A DNA stretch of 64,000 bases from Hespellia sp. (GCA_028689735.1 JAQVCP010000001.1:1-64000), one strand, 5' to 3'. Positions 43,924 through 53,369 are shown, counted from the first letter of the stretch. A program made the numbers and translations. Notes: generated by a model from the letters alone, not told the origin.

Positions 43924-45228
43924 CTACAATATATCAATATATTCGCCTGCCAGCGCTTTGTTCATGCTTCGCACTGCACAGAATTTTCCGCACATGGAAC
44001 AGGTATCGTCATGCTCCGGCTTTCTATCATCGCGGATTGCCTTTGCCGTCTCCGGGTCGATAGCACATTCCCACTGCGCTTCCCAGTCCAGCTTTTGTCT
44101 GGCATCTGCCATCTTATCATCAATCTCTCTTGCGCCGCGCACGCCTTTAGCAATGTCCGCCGCGTGAGCTGCGATCTTAGAAGCAATAATTCCCTGCTTC
44201 ACATCATCTACATTTGGCAGGGCAAGATGTTCTGCAGGTGTCACATAACAGAGGAATGCAGCTCCTGCGGATGCTGCAATTGCGCCCCCGATTGCCGATG
44301 TAATGTGGTCGTATCCCGGTGCGATATCCGTTACCAGAGGTCCCAATACATAGAAAGGTGCTCCCTGGCAGATGGTCTGCTGAATCTTCATATTCGCTGC
44401 AATCTGATCAAGCGGCATATGTCCCGGTCCCTCGACCATGACCTGCACGTCCTTTTCCCATGCACGTTTTGTCAGTTCTCCAAGCCGGACAAGCTCTTCA
44501 ATCTGGCACACATCGGAAGCATCTGCAAGACATCCCGGTCTGCAGGCATCCCCCAGAGAAATGGTCACATCATACTCCCGGCAGATTTCCAGGATATCAT
44601 CGTAATACTCATAAAATGGATTTTCCTCGCCAGTCATGCACATCCATGCAAATACCAGAGAACCACCACGGGAAACGATATTCATCTTACGCTTATGATT
44701 TTTAATCTGATCAATTGTCTTCCTTGTGATTCCACAGTGCAGTGTCACAAAATCCACACCATCTTCTGCGTGCAGTCTTACCACGTCAATAAAGTCCTTG
44801 GCAGTCAATGTCGCCAGGTCTCTCTGATAGTGAATGACAGAATCATACACCGGTACAGTTCCAATCATTGCCGGACATTCTGATGTCAGTTTTCTGCGAA
44901 ATGGAATGGTATTGCCGTGGGAAGATAAATCCATGATTGCATGGGCCCCCATTTTCACAGCCTCCATTACTTTTTCCATCTCAATGTCATAATCCTTACA
45001 ATCTCTGGAAACACCCAGATTGACATTAATCTTTGTCTGCAGCATTGAACCCACGCCTTCCGGGTTGATACATTTGTGGTTCTTATTGGCACAGATTGCC
45101 ACCTTTCCTGCTGCTACAAGAGGCATCAGCTCTTCCACTGTCATGCGTTCTTTTTTTGCAACCGCTTCCAATTCCTTTGTCACGATTCCTTTTCTTGCCG
45201 CATCCATTTGCGTTGCGTATTGTTCCAT
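43924..45228 (-). CDS. thiC: Phosphomethylpyrimidine synthase ThiC
   Basis: 434 aa, the short form of ThiC without the N-terminal extension of plant/proteobacterial enzymes. It is a noncanonical radical-SAM enzyme that rearranges AIR to HMP phosphate. The cluster motif near the C-terminus reads CSMCGKFC, so the spacing is C-x2-C-x3-C rather than the x4 of the long forms. [18 protein letters not shown] and [14 protein letters not shown] are diagnostic. Headed by a TPP riboswitch. Confidence 0.96.
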   Translation of the reverse strand: MEQYATQMDAARKGIVTKELEAVAKKERMTVEELMPLVAAGKVAICANKNHKCINPEGVGSMLQTKINVNLGVSRDCKDYDIEMEKVMEAVKMGAHAIMDLSSHGNTIPFRRKLTSECPAMIGTVPVYDSVIHYQRDLATLTAKDFIDVVRLHAEDGVDFVTLHCGITRKTIDQIKNHKRKMNIVSRGGSLVFAWMCMTGEENPFYEYYDDILEICREYDVTISLGDACRPGCLADASDVCQIEELVRLGELTKRAWEKDVQVMVEGPGHMPLDQIAANMKIQQTICQGAPFYVLGPLVTDIAPGYDHITSAIGGAIAASAGAAFLCYVTPAEHLALPNVDDVKQGIIASKIAAHAADIAKGVRGAREIDDKMADARQKLDWEAQWECAIDPETAKAIRDDRKPEHDDTCSMCGKFCAVRSMNKALAGEYIDIL

Positions 45229-45272
45229 TTACATCCTCCTTTTATTACGGAGAGATAAGATTTCATAAAAAA

Positions 45273-45302
45273 ACGATGAGCCTCGTCAAAGAGTCTCATC
45301 GT
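45273..45302 (-). terminator. Riboswitch-controlled terminator ahead of thiC
   Basis: ACGATGAG (45273-45280) pairs with CTCATCGT (45295-45302), extended by CTC/GAG, and is followed by TTTTTTT on the minus strand. It lies between the TPP aptamer and the thiC ribosome binding site, the usual expression platform. Confidence 0.85.
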
Positions 45303-45318
45303 CAAAAATCATCAACTA

Positions 45319-45402
45319 TCTCCCTACGTTAGCATTACCTAAATCAGGTTGAAGGTCTAAGCAGTATCAGCTTACTCTCAGCCCACTACTGTGAGCTCCC
45401 TG
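45319..45402 (-). ncRNA. TPP riboswitch (THI element)
   Basis: On the minus strand the conserved boxes are present in order: AGGGAGCTC, GGGCTGAGAGTAAG (pyrimidine-sensing CUGAGA), ACCTTCAACCTGATTTAGG (pyrophosphate-sensing box) and AATGCTAACGTAGGGA closing P1. It is followed by the terminator at 45273-45302. A promoter TTGTAA (45443-45448), 16 nt, TATAAT (45421-45426) lies just upstream. It should shut off thiC when thiamin pyrophosphate is plentiful. Confidence 0.94.
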
Positions 45403-45420
45403 TTTTTCAATTCACTTACT

Positions 45421-45448
45421 ATTATAACAGAGCATAGCAGAATTACAA
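45421..45448 (-). promoter_or_regulatory. Promoter of the thi operon
   Basis: TTGTAA (45443-45448), 16-nt spacer, TATAAT (45421-45426) on the minus strand; the start would fall a few nucleotides before the TPP aptamer. Confidence 0.65.
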
Positions 45449-45477
45449 TCCCCAAAATGAAATACTCACTCGATCCT

Positions 45478-45669
45478 TCAAATATCCAGTTCCGGTGGTT
45501 CATCCATGTGCTCGGAAACATATTTTCCATCTTTTTTTCTCTGTCTTACGCACTCTGTCAGCAGATATTCAATCTGTCCGTTGACTGACCGGAAATCATC
45601 TTCCGCCCATGCGGCAATGGCATCATATAATTTTTCTGACAGCCTCAGTGGGACCTGCTTTTTCTTCAT
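45478..45669 (-). CDS. Ribbon-helix-helix (Arc-like) DNA-binding protein
   Basis: 63 aa. [40 protein letters not shown] follows the Arc/MetJ pattern: a beta strand (QVPLRL) and two helices, with VNGQIEYLL as the second. A basic, then acidic tail follows. It starts 9 nt after the SPFH gene, so it is expressed with it. A 10-bp inverted repeat between the -35 and -10 of their promoter is the natural target, making autoregulation likely. Confidence 0.78.
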   Translation of the reverse strand: MKKKQVPLRLSEKLYDAIAAWAEDDFRSVNGQIEYLLTECVRQRKKDGKYVSEHMDEPPELDI

Positions 45670-45678
45670 AGGCTTCCC

Positions 45679-46698
45679 CTAATACAAGCTGCCGGTATTG
45701 ACAATCGGCTGGGAATCGTGGTTGCCGCAGAGAACCACGAGAAGATTGGAAACCATTGCCGCCTTCCGCTCTTCATCCAGTTCTACAACTTCCCGTTCAC
45801 TCAGTCGGTCAAGCGCCATCTCAACCATACCGACTGCTCCGTCCACAATCATCTTTCTTGCATCAATGATGGCAGATGCCTGCTGTCTTTGAAGCATGAC
45901 CGCCGCAATCTCCGAAGCATACGCAAGATATGTGATTCTCGCTTCAATGACTTCCAGTCCTGCGTCCTCTACTCTCTGCTGGATTTCCTCACGAATTCGG
46001 GACGCCACAACTTCACTGGAGCCGCGAAGACTTCCTTCATCTGCCACTCCATCTCCTGTAGTGTCGATTCCTGGAGCAACATCATAAGGATAATTGCGGA
46101 CAATATTGCGAAGAGCACTGTCACATTGCAGAGAAAGGTATTCCTTGTAGTTATCTACATTAAATACTGCCTTTGCCGTGTCCGTCACACGCCACATCAC
46201 TGCGATACCGATCTCTACCGGATTACCAAGACAGTCATTGATCTTCTGTTTATTGTTATTCAGAGTCATGATCTTAAGAGAAACCTTCTTATCTGTCATT
46301 TCCACGGAAGTAAGTTCTGATTTCATAGCAAACATGGACGCTTTCTGATTGCCGTTGTTCACATCCCCGCTCTGGTTCAGCTTCGTCTTCGCCGCCGGAT
46401 TCACACTGCTGCAAAATGGATTCACAAAATAGAATCCTTCATTCTTTAAAGTACCCACATAACGTCCAAACAATGTAAGAACCAGTGCTTCCTGCGGTCT
46501 TAACACCTTAAGACCACAAAATGGAATCCATCCGATGACAAGCCAGACAATGCTGACAACCAAAAGGACAGGCAGTCCTCCTCTGGAAATCACAATTCCT
46601 CCCCGGACGCATCCAAGAATTGCAGCCAGATACAATAAAAGCGTTACAAATAATGCAGGCAGTCCCATTTTCTTAGTAGTTAATATTTTTTCATTCAT
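45679..46698 (-). CDS. SPFH/band 7 domain membrane protein
   Basis: 339 aa. Two N-terminal hydrophobic segments (about 12-60) anchor a band-7 domain: GLKVLRPQEALVLTLFGRYVGTL, VEIGIAVMWRVTDTAKAVFNVDNYKEYLS and EVIEARITYLAYASEIAAVMLQRQQASAIIDARK. The family forms oligomeric scaffolds in membrane microdomains and often works with a protease; none is present here. The ATG at 46696-46698 has GGAGGA; a GTG two codons earlier overlaps that site. Followed closely by the ribbon-helix-helix gene. Confidence 0.88.
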   Translation of the reverse strand: MNEKILTTKKMGLPALFVTLLLYLAAILGCVRGGIVISRGGLPVLLVVSIVWLVIGWIPFCGLKVLRPQEALVLTLFGRYVGTLKNEGFYFVNPFCSSVNPAAKTKLNQSGDVNNGNQKASMFAMKSELTSVEMTDKKVSLKIMTLNNNKQKINDCLGNPVEIGIAVMWRVTDTAKAVFNVDNYKEYLSLQCDSALRNIVRNYPYDVAPGIDTTGDGVADEGSLRGSSEVVASRIREEIQQRVEDAGLEVIEARITYLAYASEIAAVMLQRQQASAIIDARKMIVDGAVGMVEMALDRLSEREVVELDEERKAAMVSNLLVVLCGNHDSQPIVNTGSLY

Positions 46699-46728
46699 TT
46701 TCACTCCTCCTTCGTTCTCTTGATATTA

Positions 46729-46759
46729 ATATGATATCATTTCGATATCATATTGTCAA
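46729..46759 (-). promoter_or_regulatory. Promoter with embedded inverted-repeat operator for the SPFH/RHH operon
   Basis: Minus-strand TTGACA (46754-46759), 17-nt spacer, TATCAT (46731-46736). A perfect 10-bp inverted repeat ATATGATATC-N5-GATATCATAT (46729-46753) fills the spacer and the -10, as expected for a repressor site. Confidence 0.75.
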
Positions 46760-46844
46760 CATTAAAACGCTGGATTCGTTGCTGGAGCACCGTAAGTGTG
46801 AACAGTAACCCCGACTTTTCCGTTGGATGCTTTGTAACTAACAC

Positions 46845-46881
46845 GAGGCTCTGAATCTATAAATTACAGATTCAGAGCCTC
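46845..46881 (-). terminator. 14-bp hairpin after pdxT
   Basis: GAGGCTCTGAATCT (46845-46858) pairs perfectly with AGATTCAGAGCCTC (46868-46881). It lies 11 nt after the pdxT stop. T-tract poor, but the stem is long enough to end or protect the transcript. Confidence 0.65.
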
Positions 46882-46891
46882 ATTCCCTCCC

Positions 46892-47455
46892 CTATTTCTC
46901 TATCATAGCCATAAAATACTTATATACCTGCATGTCGCTGTCAAGCTCCGGATGAAATGCCGTAACCAACTGATTCCCCTGCCTTGCAGCCACAATATGT
47001 CCGTCAACCTCTGCCAGTATCTCCACATCTTCCCCGGCCTTGGAAATATAAGGCGCACGGATAAATGTCATAGGTACCTTCTCGTCCCCTGCAAACACTC
47101 CATCTGTATGAAAACTACCAAGTTGTCTGCCATAGGCGTTGCGTCTTGCACATAGATTCATCGTAGCAAAACAAGGCGTTCCCTGCTCCACATCCTTCGC
47201 AAGAAGTATGAGGCCGGCACAGGTTCCAAAAACCGGAAGACCCTTCTCAATCCGTTCTCTTAATTCATCAAATAAATCCAGTTCCCGGAGGAGCTTTCCC
47301 ATGACAGTACTCTCACCACCTGGGAGAATCAATGCATCGAATGACCTTCCAAGGTCTCTTTTCTGCCGGATTTCAAAATTCTCGACCCCAAGTCGGTCCA
47401 GCATCTGTCCATGCTCTGCAAATGCTCCCTGGAGAGCTAAAATCGCAACTGTCAT
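46892..47455 (-). CDS. pdxT: Pyridoxal 5'-phosphate synthase glutaminase subunit
   Basis: 187 aa class I glutaminase. Catalytic Cys in GTCAGLILLA (near 78), His-Glu in AFHPELDSD (near 170), GGESTVMGKLLRELDLFD. It supplies ammonia to PdxS in the R5P/G3P/Gln route to PLP. One base follows the pdxS stop, so the two are coupled. Confidence 0.96.
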   Translation of the reverse strand: MTVAILALQGAFAEHGQMLDRLGVENFEIRQKRDLGRSFDALILPGGESTVMGKLLRELDLFDELRERIEKGLPVFGTCAGLILLAKDVEQGTPCFATMNLCARRNAYGRQLGSFHTDGVFAGDEKVPMTFIRAPYISKAGEDVEILAEVDGHIVAARQGNQLVTAFHPELDSDMQVYKYFMAMIEK

Positions 47456-47456
47456 T

Positions 47457-48332
47457 TTATTTCCCCCGCTCTGCCATCAGAAGTTCAATCTCCTGTTCGT
47501 TGATTCCCACCATAGCTTCACCGAGGTCTGTGGAAAGTTCCGCAATCATCTTCGCATCTTTAAAGTTTGTTACGGCTTTTACAATGGCTGCTGCACGCTT
47601 CGCCGGATCGCCGGACTTAAAGATTCCGGAACCAACAAAGACGCCTTCTGCTCCAAGCTGCATCATAAGTGCTGCGTCTGCCGGTGTTGCAACGCCGCCT
47701 GCCGCAAAATTGACCACCGGAAGTTTTCCGTTTTCATGGACGTAGGTAAGCAGATCCACCGGAACCTGAAGATTTTTTGCTGCATCGAACAATTCATCTT
47801 TCCGCAGATTCTGCACTCTGCGAATCTCTGCATTCATGGCGCGCATGTGGCGGACTGCCTGTACCACATCTCCCGTTCCCGGTTCTCCCTTTGTTCGAAT
47901 CATGGATGCACCTTCGCTGATACGCCGCAGTGCTTCTCCCAAATCCTTTGCACCACAGACAAATGGTACTGCAAACTGTGTCTTGTCAATATGATACACA
48001 TCATCCGCCGGGGAGAGCACTTCGCTCTCATCGATATAGTCAATCTCAATTGCTTCGAGCACCTGCGCTTCCACAAAATGACCGATTCGGCACTTCGCCA
48101 TAACAGGGATGGATACTGCTTCCTGAATTCCTTTGATCATCTTCGGGTCGCTCATTCTCGATACGCCGCCTGCCGCACGAATATCCGCCGGGATACGCTC
48201 CAGTGCCATAACTGCACACGCTCCTGCCGCCTCTGCAATCTTTGCCTGCTCCGGCGAAGTCACGTCCATAATGACGCCTCCCTTTAACATCTGTGCCAAC
48301 TGTTTGTTCAATTCATATCTATTCTCTGCCAT
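47457..48332 (-). CDS. pdxS: Pyridoxal 5'-phosphate synthase synthase subunit
   Basis: 291 aa (beta/alpha)8 enzyme that makes PLP from ribose 5-phosphate, glyceraldehyde 3-phosphate and ammonia. [16 protein letters not shown], the active-site Lys in [14 protein letters not shown] (near 81), and [30 protein letters not shown] are hallmarks. The ATG at 48330-48332 follows AAAGGTGG; a GTG four codons upstream is inside that site and is rejected. Operon pdxS-pdxT. Confidence 0.97.
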   Translation of the reverse strand: MAENRYELNKQLAQMLKGGVIMDVTSPEQAKIAEAAGACAVMALERIPADIRAAGGVSRMSDPKMIKGIQEAVSIPVMAKCRIGHFVEAQVLEAIEIDYIDESEVLSPADDVYHIDKTQFAVPFVCGAKDLGEALRRISEGASMIRTKGEPGTGDVVQAVRHMRAMNAEIRRVQNLRKDELFDAAKNLQVPVDLLTYVHENGKLPVVNFAAGGVATPADAALMMQLGAEGVFVGSGIFKSGDPAKRAAAIVKAVTNFKDAKMIAELSTDLGEAMVGINEQEIELLMAERGK

Positions 48333-48528
48333 TTTATGTACCACCTTTTCAATTTGTTATGAGAAGACGTCTTTCTCTATACATGGTATTATATAGCAGA
48401 TTGGCGTTTTAGAAACAGCCAGTTTTTATATTTTTATCCAGTCCAGTTTGTGTGCCTTGCGTAGCTGCCTACGGTTTTAATGAAATTTTAGAGCTTTATA
48501 GTTCAATGAAAAATGCTTCCCATCACTT

Positions 48529-49032
48529 CTAGTTTTCAAACGCTTTTTTGATACTATCGTAATGAAGGAAAATTCCCTCCGCAGCATATCTCTTTATCTC
48601 ATCCAGTGTTGCCAGCATAAATCCATCTGTCTCGGCCTCCTGAGGCTTCACATCTGACTCCTCAAAATCACCGACAAAACGATACACGTCTACAAAGTAG
48701 TTATCACCTTCGCCGGGATTCTCTCTTTGATAAGTGAAGAGGTAGCCGCCATCCCAACCTTCCACATCCAGACCTGTCTCTTCTTTTATCTCCCTCTTTA
48801 CTGCATCCGCAGACTCTTCCCCTGCCATTGCCGCACCGCCGGATACTTCCCACCAGCCCGGAGCCCAGGCTTTCGTCATCACTCGCTTGGTGATAAGAAA
48901 TCTCCCATCATTTTTTGCAACAACACCCAACACTGTCAAATGATATTCTCCGTCCCTTAAAATCCAGTCATTGCGCTTCATCGTCCGCCCGGTTCTATTT
49001 TTATTGCTATCGTAAATATCCCAAAATTCCAT
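48529..49032 (-). CDS. NUDIX hydrolase
   Basis: 167 aa. A full NUDIX box GGAAMAGEESADAVKREIKEETGL (about 65-88) with the RE-x2-EE-x-G core. The N-terminal MEFWDIYDSNKNRTGRTMKRNDW resembles IPP-isomerase-type or YfcD-like NUDIX proteins. It hydrolyses a nucleoside-diphosphate-linked compound; substrate unknown. Four nucleotides after the Rpn-like gene, so probably co-transcribed. Confidence 0.9.
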   Translation of the reverse strand: MEFWDIYDSNKNRTGRTMKRNDWILRDGEYHLTVLGVVAKNDGRFLITKRVMTKAWAPGWWEVSGGAAMAGEESADAVKREIKEETGLDVEGWDGGYLFTYQRENPGEGDNYFVDVYRFVGDFEESDVKPQEAETDGFMLATLDEIKRYAAEGIFLHYDSIKKAFEN

Positions 49033-49036
49033 GTTC

Positions 49037-49927
49037 CTATTGCCCTTCCTTATTTTGTTTTTCTGAATATTCTTTTATTACTTCTGCTGCGACCTTCGGC
49101 ACGTAGCGGAATACCTTTTCTTCCGGCTCTCCATCCGCCAACATCTTTCTTGCCATGTCAAGCTGCACTTCCCTTTCTTTTTCTTCCATTGCTTCTTTTA
49201 CAGCTTCTTTCTTTTCTTCTTCAAACAACTTTGCAATTTTCGTCATTCCAATCCATCCCTTCATTTCATTTGCCGTTTTATTGTCAATCACTTTGTCTGC
49301 AAATGCAATCATAGCCGCAAGCAAAAAAATCTGTGTCTCCTCATCCTCAAGTTGTTTTGCCAAATTAAACAAAACCTCAATCATTTCACGTTTTTTCTTC
49401 AATCCCTCATACGAAAGCGGCAAAATGATAAACTGCATTTTTTCTTCATCATTTAATTCCTCTCCCATTGTAATTTTTCTAGTAAGATTTTCAAGAATCG
49501 GCTCTGAATCCAGTTCTGATAAAAATGCCTGCTCCAAAGTAAACTTCAAATCGCCAACGTCCAGACTTTCTTTTGCATCTTCCCGCTTCACATCTGCTGT
49601 ATAAATCACGATCATTCGCAGCTTCAGATCTGGCTCTCCCAGATACCTTTGCAGTACTCTTGTCAAATACTGCAAATATTTAATCTTATTCTTTTCTTCA
49701 TAAGTTGATTCATAGTCAATAATTGCATATGTCCCATCTTCAAACAAAAACAAATTATCCAACCGCAATTCATTCACCTTGATTCTTGGTAAATTTGTTG
49801 GGAGCAGTTGTTTAATTCTCGGGGTATCAAGTCCATACACACTTAAAGAAACTTTTGGAAATTTCTCTGTGATGACTTTTGATGTTACATCTTTATTGTG
49901 ATATGTTATGTCTCTCTCTTCTGCCAT
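49037..49927 (-). CDS. Rpn-like PD-(D/E)xK family protein
   Basis: 296 aa. NELRLDNLFLFEDGTYAIIDYESTYEEKNKIKYLQYL fits the Rpn/transposase-like nuclease group common in gut Firmicutes, with Asp, then the DYEST in place of the classical E-x-K. The C-terminal half is a charged coiled coil (about 235-290). The ATG at 49925-49927 follows AAGGAG; a GTG two codons upstream overlaps it. No mobile element ends are seen around it, so it is a stand-alone member. Confidence 0.72.
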   Translation of the reverse strand: MAEERDITYHNKDVTSKVITEKFPKVSLSVYGLDTPRIKQLLPTNLPRIKVNELRLDNLFLFEDGTYAIIDYESTYEEKNKIKYLQYLTRVLQRYLGEPDLKLRMIVIYTADVKREDAKESLDVGDLKFTLEQAFLSELDSEPILENLTRKITMGEELNDEEKMQFIILPLSYEGLKKKREMIEVLFNLAKQLEDEETQIFLLAAMIAFADKVIDNKTANEMKGWIGMTKIAKLFEEEKKEAVKEAMEEKEREVQLDMARKMLADGEPEEKVFRYVPKVAAEVIKEYSEKQNKEGQ

Positions 49928-50095
49928 AGGCACTCTCCTTCTTGTACACGATCTGATACAAGATTGAGAATCCCTTAGCTCTTATCATTATATCAGACCG
50001 ACTTAAAATATTAAACTGTTACTTTGGAATTCATTAGCTGAATCAGCTGTAATGATTTATGCCTCAAAAACTTCAAACTGAGTGCATAAAAAAAT

Positions 50096-50135
50096 GATGC
50101 TTCTGTTACAACAGAACGTTGTAAGTAGAAACATC
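50096..50135 (-). terminator. Terminator after lepB
   Basis: Nested stems GATG/CATC, TTCT/AGAA and TTACAAC/GTTGTAA, followed on the minus strand by ATTTTTTTATG. Confidence 0.8.
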
Positions 50136-50202
50136 ATACCACGGTCATACATCAAACACAATAAAAATAAAATGAATTTTAGTGTACTCTTTCCCTTTTT
50201 AA

Positions 50203-50814
50203 TTATTTTAATACAGCAGCCTCATTTATCGGCCAATATTTCAAGCCGGCCTCCCCGAGAATTTTCCCCTCTGGCACAAAGCTATACTGCTGTGCATCCT
50301 CGGAATTCGCTGCGATTCCCGCTAAAACAGCCTGTTCCGCCCAATATCTGGAATCCAGAGAACTGTTCCGGTTGTCCCCCATCATAAAATAGGATCCCTC
50401 CGGCACCTGAAACGTATAGCCATCATTTTCTATTTTCCATTCTTCCTTCAGATAGGGTTCGTCCAATGGCTGTGACGAATGATTTATGTAAATTTTCGCA
50501 TTTTTAATCTCTACTGTTTCTCCTGGGAGACCGATGATCCGCTTAATATACAGCGTACCTTTGCCAAGTGCATCATCCACAGGATATTTGAAAATCACGA
50601 TATCACCGCGCTGGGGTTTGGACGCAGCATAGGAAAACCGGGAGGCAAGCACCCGGTCACCGGGCTGCAGTGTATTCTCCATCGACCCGCTTGGTATCGT
50701 GGCATTTACGATAATACAATGATTGATGAAAACGGCAATCACAACAGAAATCACCAACAGCTTCACCCAGCTTTTCACTTCTTCCAAAATCGTTGTTGTA
50801 TGTTCGTTCTTCAA
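50203..50814 (-). CDS. lepB: Signal peptidase I
   Basis: 203 aa. One N-terminal membrane anchor (VISVVIAVFINHCIIVNA), catalytic Ser in PSGSMENTLQPGD (near 43) and Lys in YIKRIIGLPGE (near 85), box E DNRNSSLDSRYW. It cleaves signal peptides of secreted proteins on the outer face of the membrane. Start is probably the TTG at 50812-50814, 7 nt after AGAGGTGA; a GTG three codons upstream lies in that site but overlaps the preceding stop (GTGA), so it is possible. Confidence 0.88.
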   Translation of the reverse strand: MKNEHTTTILEEVKSWVKLLVISVVIAVFINHCIIVNATIPSGSMENTLQPGDRVLASRFSYAASKPQRGDIVIFKYPVDDALGKGTLYIKRIIGLPGETVEIKNAKIYINHSSQPLDEPYLKEEWKIENDGYTFQVPEGSYFMMGDNRNSSLDSRYWAEQAVLAGIAANSEDAQQYSFVPEGKILGEAGLKYWPINEAAVLK

Positions 50815-50819
50815 ATCAG

Positions 50820-51011
50820 TCACCTCTTTAAAGTTAATTTTTCCTCAGTCTTAAGAAAGTAGCAGCAGCCATCATACTTTCCCGACTCGTAGAGCCGCCG
50901 CACAATCTCCTGCATTCTCTCATCCAGTCTATGATACACCAGTTTCCTCTCCCAGGGAAGCCCCAGGATGTATTCCCTCTGCCGCTCCTCAAGAACCTGC
51001 AGCCGCTGCAT
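50820..51011 (-). CDS. Small hypothetical protein upstream of lepB
   Basis: 63 aa from the ATG at 51009-51011 (GGAG six nucleotides upstream; a TTG nine codons earlier has none). Charged, helical: MQRLQVLEERQREYILGLPW, then ERKLVYHRLDERMQEIVRRLYES and a C-terminal CCYFLKTEEKL. Not recognised. It ends where the lepB ribosome binding site begins, so it may couple lepB translation. Confidence 0.5.
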   Translation of the reverse strand: MQRLQVLEERQREYILGLPWERKLVYHRLDERMQEIVRRLYESGKYDGCCYFLKTEEKLTLKR

Positions 51012-51100
51012 ATATTGCTCCGGCACTGGCCATCTCAAAGGTAAAATTTGATAACGCTTTTTGGAAATAATTCTCTTGTGACATTCTTCTTTTACGTTCT

Positions 51101-52252
51101 TTACGCCTCCTGTTGCTTGTTCCTGCTGATTGCAAGAGCGATTCCGATCAGTGCCACCACAAACAGCATCTGAACACCAATTCCACTCAGAATTTCAGAG
51201 CGAATTCCATCTGTCATGGTCACACAATTGCTGAGCTTTTCATTGACCAGTTCATACCAGTACACTGGAAGGAACCTGGCCACTTTCAGCACCGTCTCTC
51301 CCAGCAGTGACATCTGCACAAATGCACCGCAGAGAAAACACATTCCAAGTGACAGCGGAGTTACGATGTTGTTGACGATTGCCGGCTTGCTGACCAGAAG
51401 TCCAAGTACAAATGCAATAGCAAGACACACCAGCATCAGCATTAGTGTATTGACTATATAATACCATTTATTCGGGTCAGCAGCAAAGGCTTTTCCGTCA
51501 ACTGCCAGTGTCATCAGAAGCCCAAAAATCCACATTCCGATTCCAACTACCAGAAACGCCAGAATACTTTCTCCGTTCTGTCTGCGAAGAGATACTGCCG
51601 AAGCAAGCATCCGATTCTTTACTTCACGCTTCCTAAAAGATGCAAGAATCAGTCCAAGCACATAACAGAGCGCCGTCAGGAATAGATATGGCATGTAACG
51701 AAACGCATATCCGTAGGATGGCATTTGTCCCTTGTTTCCGCGGTCATTTAGAATCTTAACTTCAGAATTTTCCTGTATTTCTGACCTTTCTATGGCATCT
51801 TTTGTTGTATATCCCGCACTCTTATAAGTCCTGACCTGATTGAGAAATGTATTCATCTGCTGGGAAACATAGATTGCGTTATAGGTTCCCGGGACCTTTG
51901 TCACCCGTAGTTCTTCACTGCCATCCAGACAATTTTTCTCAAAATTTTCCGGAATCTGTACAATCAGATCTATTGTTTCATAATAGAGAGCTTCCTGCAT
52001 AATCCCCTCATTATTTTCCATATAGGTCACGTTGTGATTCTGCTTCAGGCAGGATATCAGTCCCTTCGCCAGCTCGCCGCCATCGTTATCTACGACTGCC
52101 ACGTCCATTTTTTCTGCTGTATAGCTGCTTTCTTCACTCTGCTTTGCTGTAAACTGCATGGCAAGAGTGACGCCCGAGAAGATTACCATATACATCAAAA
52201 TCATGCCAAAGAGACTTTTTGTAATCTTCATATATCCTTTAAATACTGTCAT
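51101..52252 (-). CDS. ABC-2 type transporter permease (second of pair)
   Basis: 383 aa. An N-terminal span, a large extracellular loop (about 45-190) and five C-terminal spans: the ABC-2 permease architecture of drug, lantibiotic or polymer exporters. The gene overlaps its partner by 14 nt. No substrate is evident. Confidence 0.88.
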   Translation of the reverse strand: MTVFKGYMKITKSLFGMILMYMVIFSGVTLAMQFTAKQSEESSYTAEKMDVAVVDNDGGELAKGLISCLKQNHNVTYMENNEGIMQEALYYETIDLIVQIPENFEKNCLDGSEELRVTKVPGTYNAIYVSQQMNTFLNQVRTYKSAGYTTKDAIERSEIQENSEVKILNDRGNKGQMPSYGYAFRYMPYLFLTALCYVLGLILASFRKREVKNRMLASAVSLRRQNGESILAFLVVGIGMWIFGLLMTLAVDGKAFAADPNKWYYIVNTLMLMLVCLAIAFVLGLLVSKPAIVNNIVTPLSLGMCFLCGAFVQMSLLGETVLKVARFLPVYWYELVNEKLSNCVTMTDGIRSEILSGIGVQMLFVVALIGIALAISRNKQQEA

Positions 52253-53369
52253 AACGTTCCCTCCTCACCATGAGAAATGCTCCGATTCCAAGTGCAGCTG
52301 CCATGATCAGCAGAATTGTCACATCCCGGATATAACGCTGTGGATTATAGTATACGTTTATGCTATATAATGCATCTGAAATCAATGCCGCCGGATTGAT
52401 ACGATTCAGGATTGGCACGTTTTTTTCAATTAAATCTTTGATTTGGTGCATCATTAGTCCTGCAAAAAAACTGCACACCATGCTGACTGCCAGCATAACT
52501 CCAATCTTTGCTGCTTCTTTTCCTGAACCGCAGCTTCCGACAAAGATTCCCAGTGCAACTCCAATCAATCCGCCAACCGCACAGACAAGAATCGTCTCTG
52601 CAATATGGCTTCCTATATCAAGCTTCAAGACAAAAATCAGATAAGCCAGTAAGACCATCAAATTCACAAAATGTACTGCAAATGTTACCAGTAAATCCAC
52701 AAATACCATTTTCAGGCGATGTGTTGGTGTAATGCTTCTGCGGATTGCAAGATTGCTGAGATTGGCCTGAAGCTCGATTGCCGTGGTAAATCCCAGAAAA
52801 CAACCATAGAGACAAGCCATTGCAATCAATGCCAGGAAATACTGCAGATATCCATTGACTTCCTTGCCGTCAATCGTTGTCTCTTCCACAAGATTCTGAG
52901 CATCAGCCATTGTCTCTGCCGCAGCTGCAATTCCTTCCGGCCTTTCTGCTGCGATTTTCCCCATCATCTCAGCATTGCGATTGTAGCTGTCGAGAAGCGA
53001 CTCCAGAATACTCTCTTCCATCCCGGCTGAACCCACAGCCAGCGTCGGAACATCTTTCGCGTAGAAGATTCCCTGAATCTTATTTTCCTTCAGTTCACTG
53101 ATTGCTTTCTCTTCTGATAATTCCTCCACCTTGGTGATCCCGGAATCACTCTTTTCTACTTCCTTCAGAAAGTTGCAAAATACATTTGCCGCCTCGGAAT
53201 CCGTTTCTTTCACGACTGCCACCGGAATCGTATCCAGACTGTCTTTTCCAATGTTGGAAAATGCGAAAAAGAACAACGTCCCGAGAATCAGCGGAAATGC
53301 CATCGCCCAAAACATGGATGTGCGGTCCCGGAGGGTACAGATAAATCTATATTTTATTAAATGCAGCAT
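52239..53369 (-). CDS. ABC-2 type transporter permease (first of pair)
   Basis: 376 aa, same topology as the partner: one N-terminal span (MAFPLILGTLFFFAFSNIG), an extracellular domain to about 175, then five spans. A conserved YLQYFLALIAMACLYGCFLGFTTAIELQ begins the membrane block. AGAGGAGG precedes the ATG. With 51101-52252 and 53395-54324 it forms a complete two-permease, one-ATPase exporter. Confidence 0.88.
   Translation of the reverse strand: MLHLIKYRFICTLRDRTSMFWAMAFPLILGTLFFFAFSNIGKDSLDTIPVAVVKETDSEAANVFCNFLKEVEKSDSGITKVEELSEEKAISELKENKIQGIFYAKDVPTLAVGSAGMEESILESLLDSYNRNAEMMGKIAAERPEGIAAAAETMADAQNLVEETTIDGKEVNGYLQYFLALIAMACLYGCFLGFTTAIELQANLSNLAIRRSITPTHRLKMVFVDLLVTFAVHFVNLMVLLAYLIFVLKLDIGSHIAETILVCAVGGLIGVALGIFVGSCGSGKEAAKIGVMLAVSMVCSFFAGLMMHQIKDLIEKNVPILNRINPAALISDALYSINVYYNPQRYIRDVTILLIMAAALGIGAFLMVRRERYDSI

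Noticed and set aside
44011-44883. 290-codon plus-strand frame opposite thiC
   Set aside because: Antisense shadow of thiC; no start signal and no recognisable domain.
47139-48287. 382-codon plus-strand frame opposite pdxT/pdxS
   Set aside because: Lies wholly antisense to two unmistakable genes, has no ribosome binding site, and its translation is Cys/His/Ser-rich and low in family-like motifs.
49037-49927. Mobile element carrying the Rpn-like nuclease
   Set aside because: No terminal inverted repeats, target duplications or transposase partners were seen; neighbours look like ordinary chromosomal genes.
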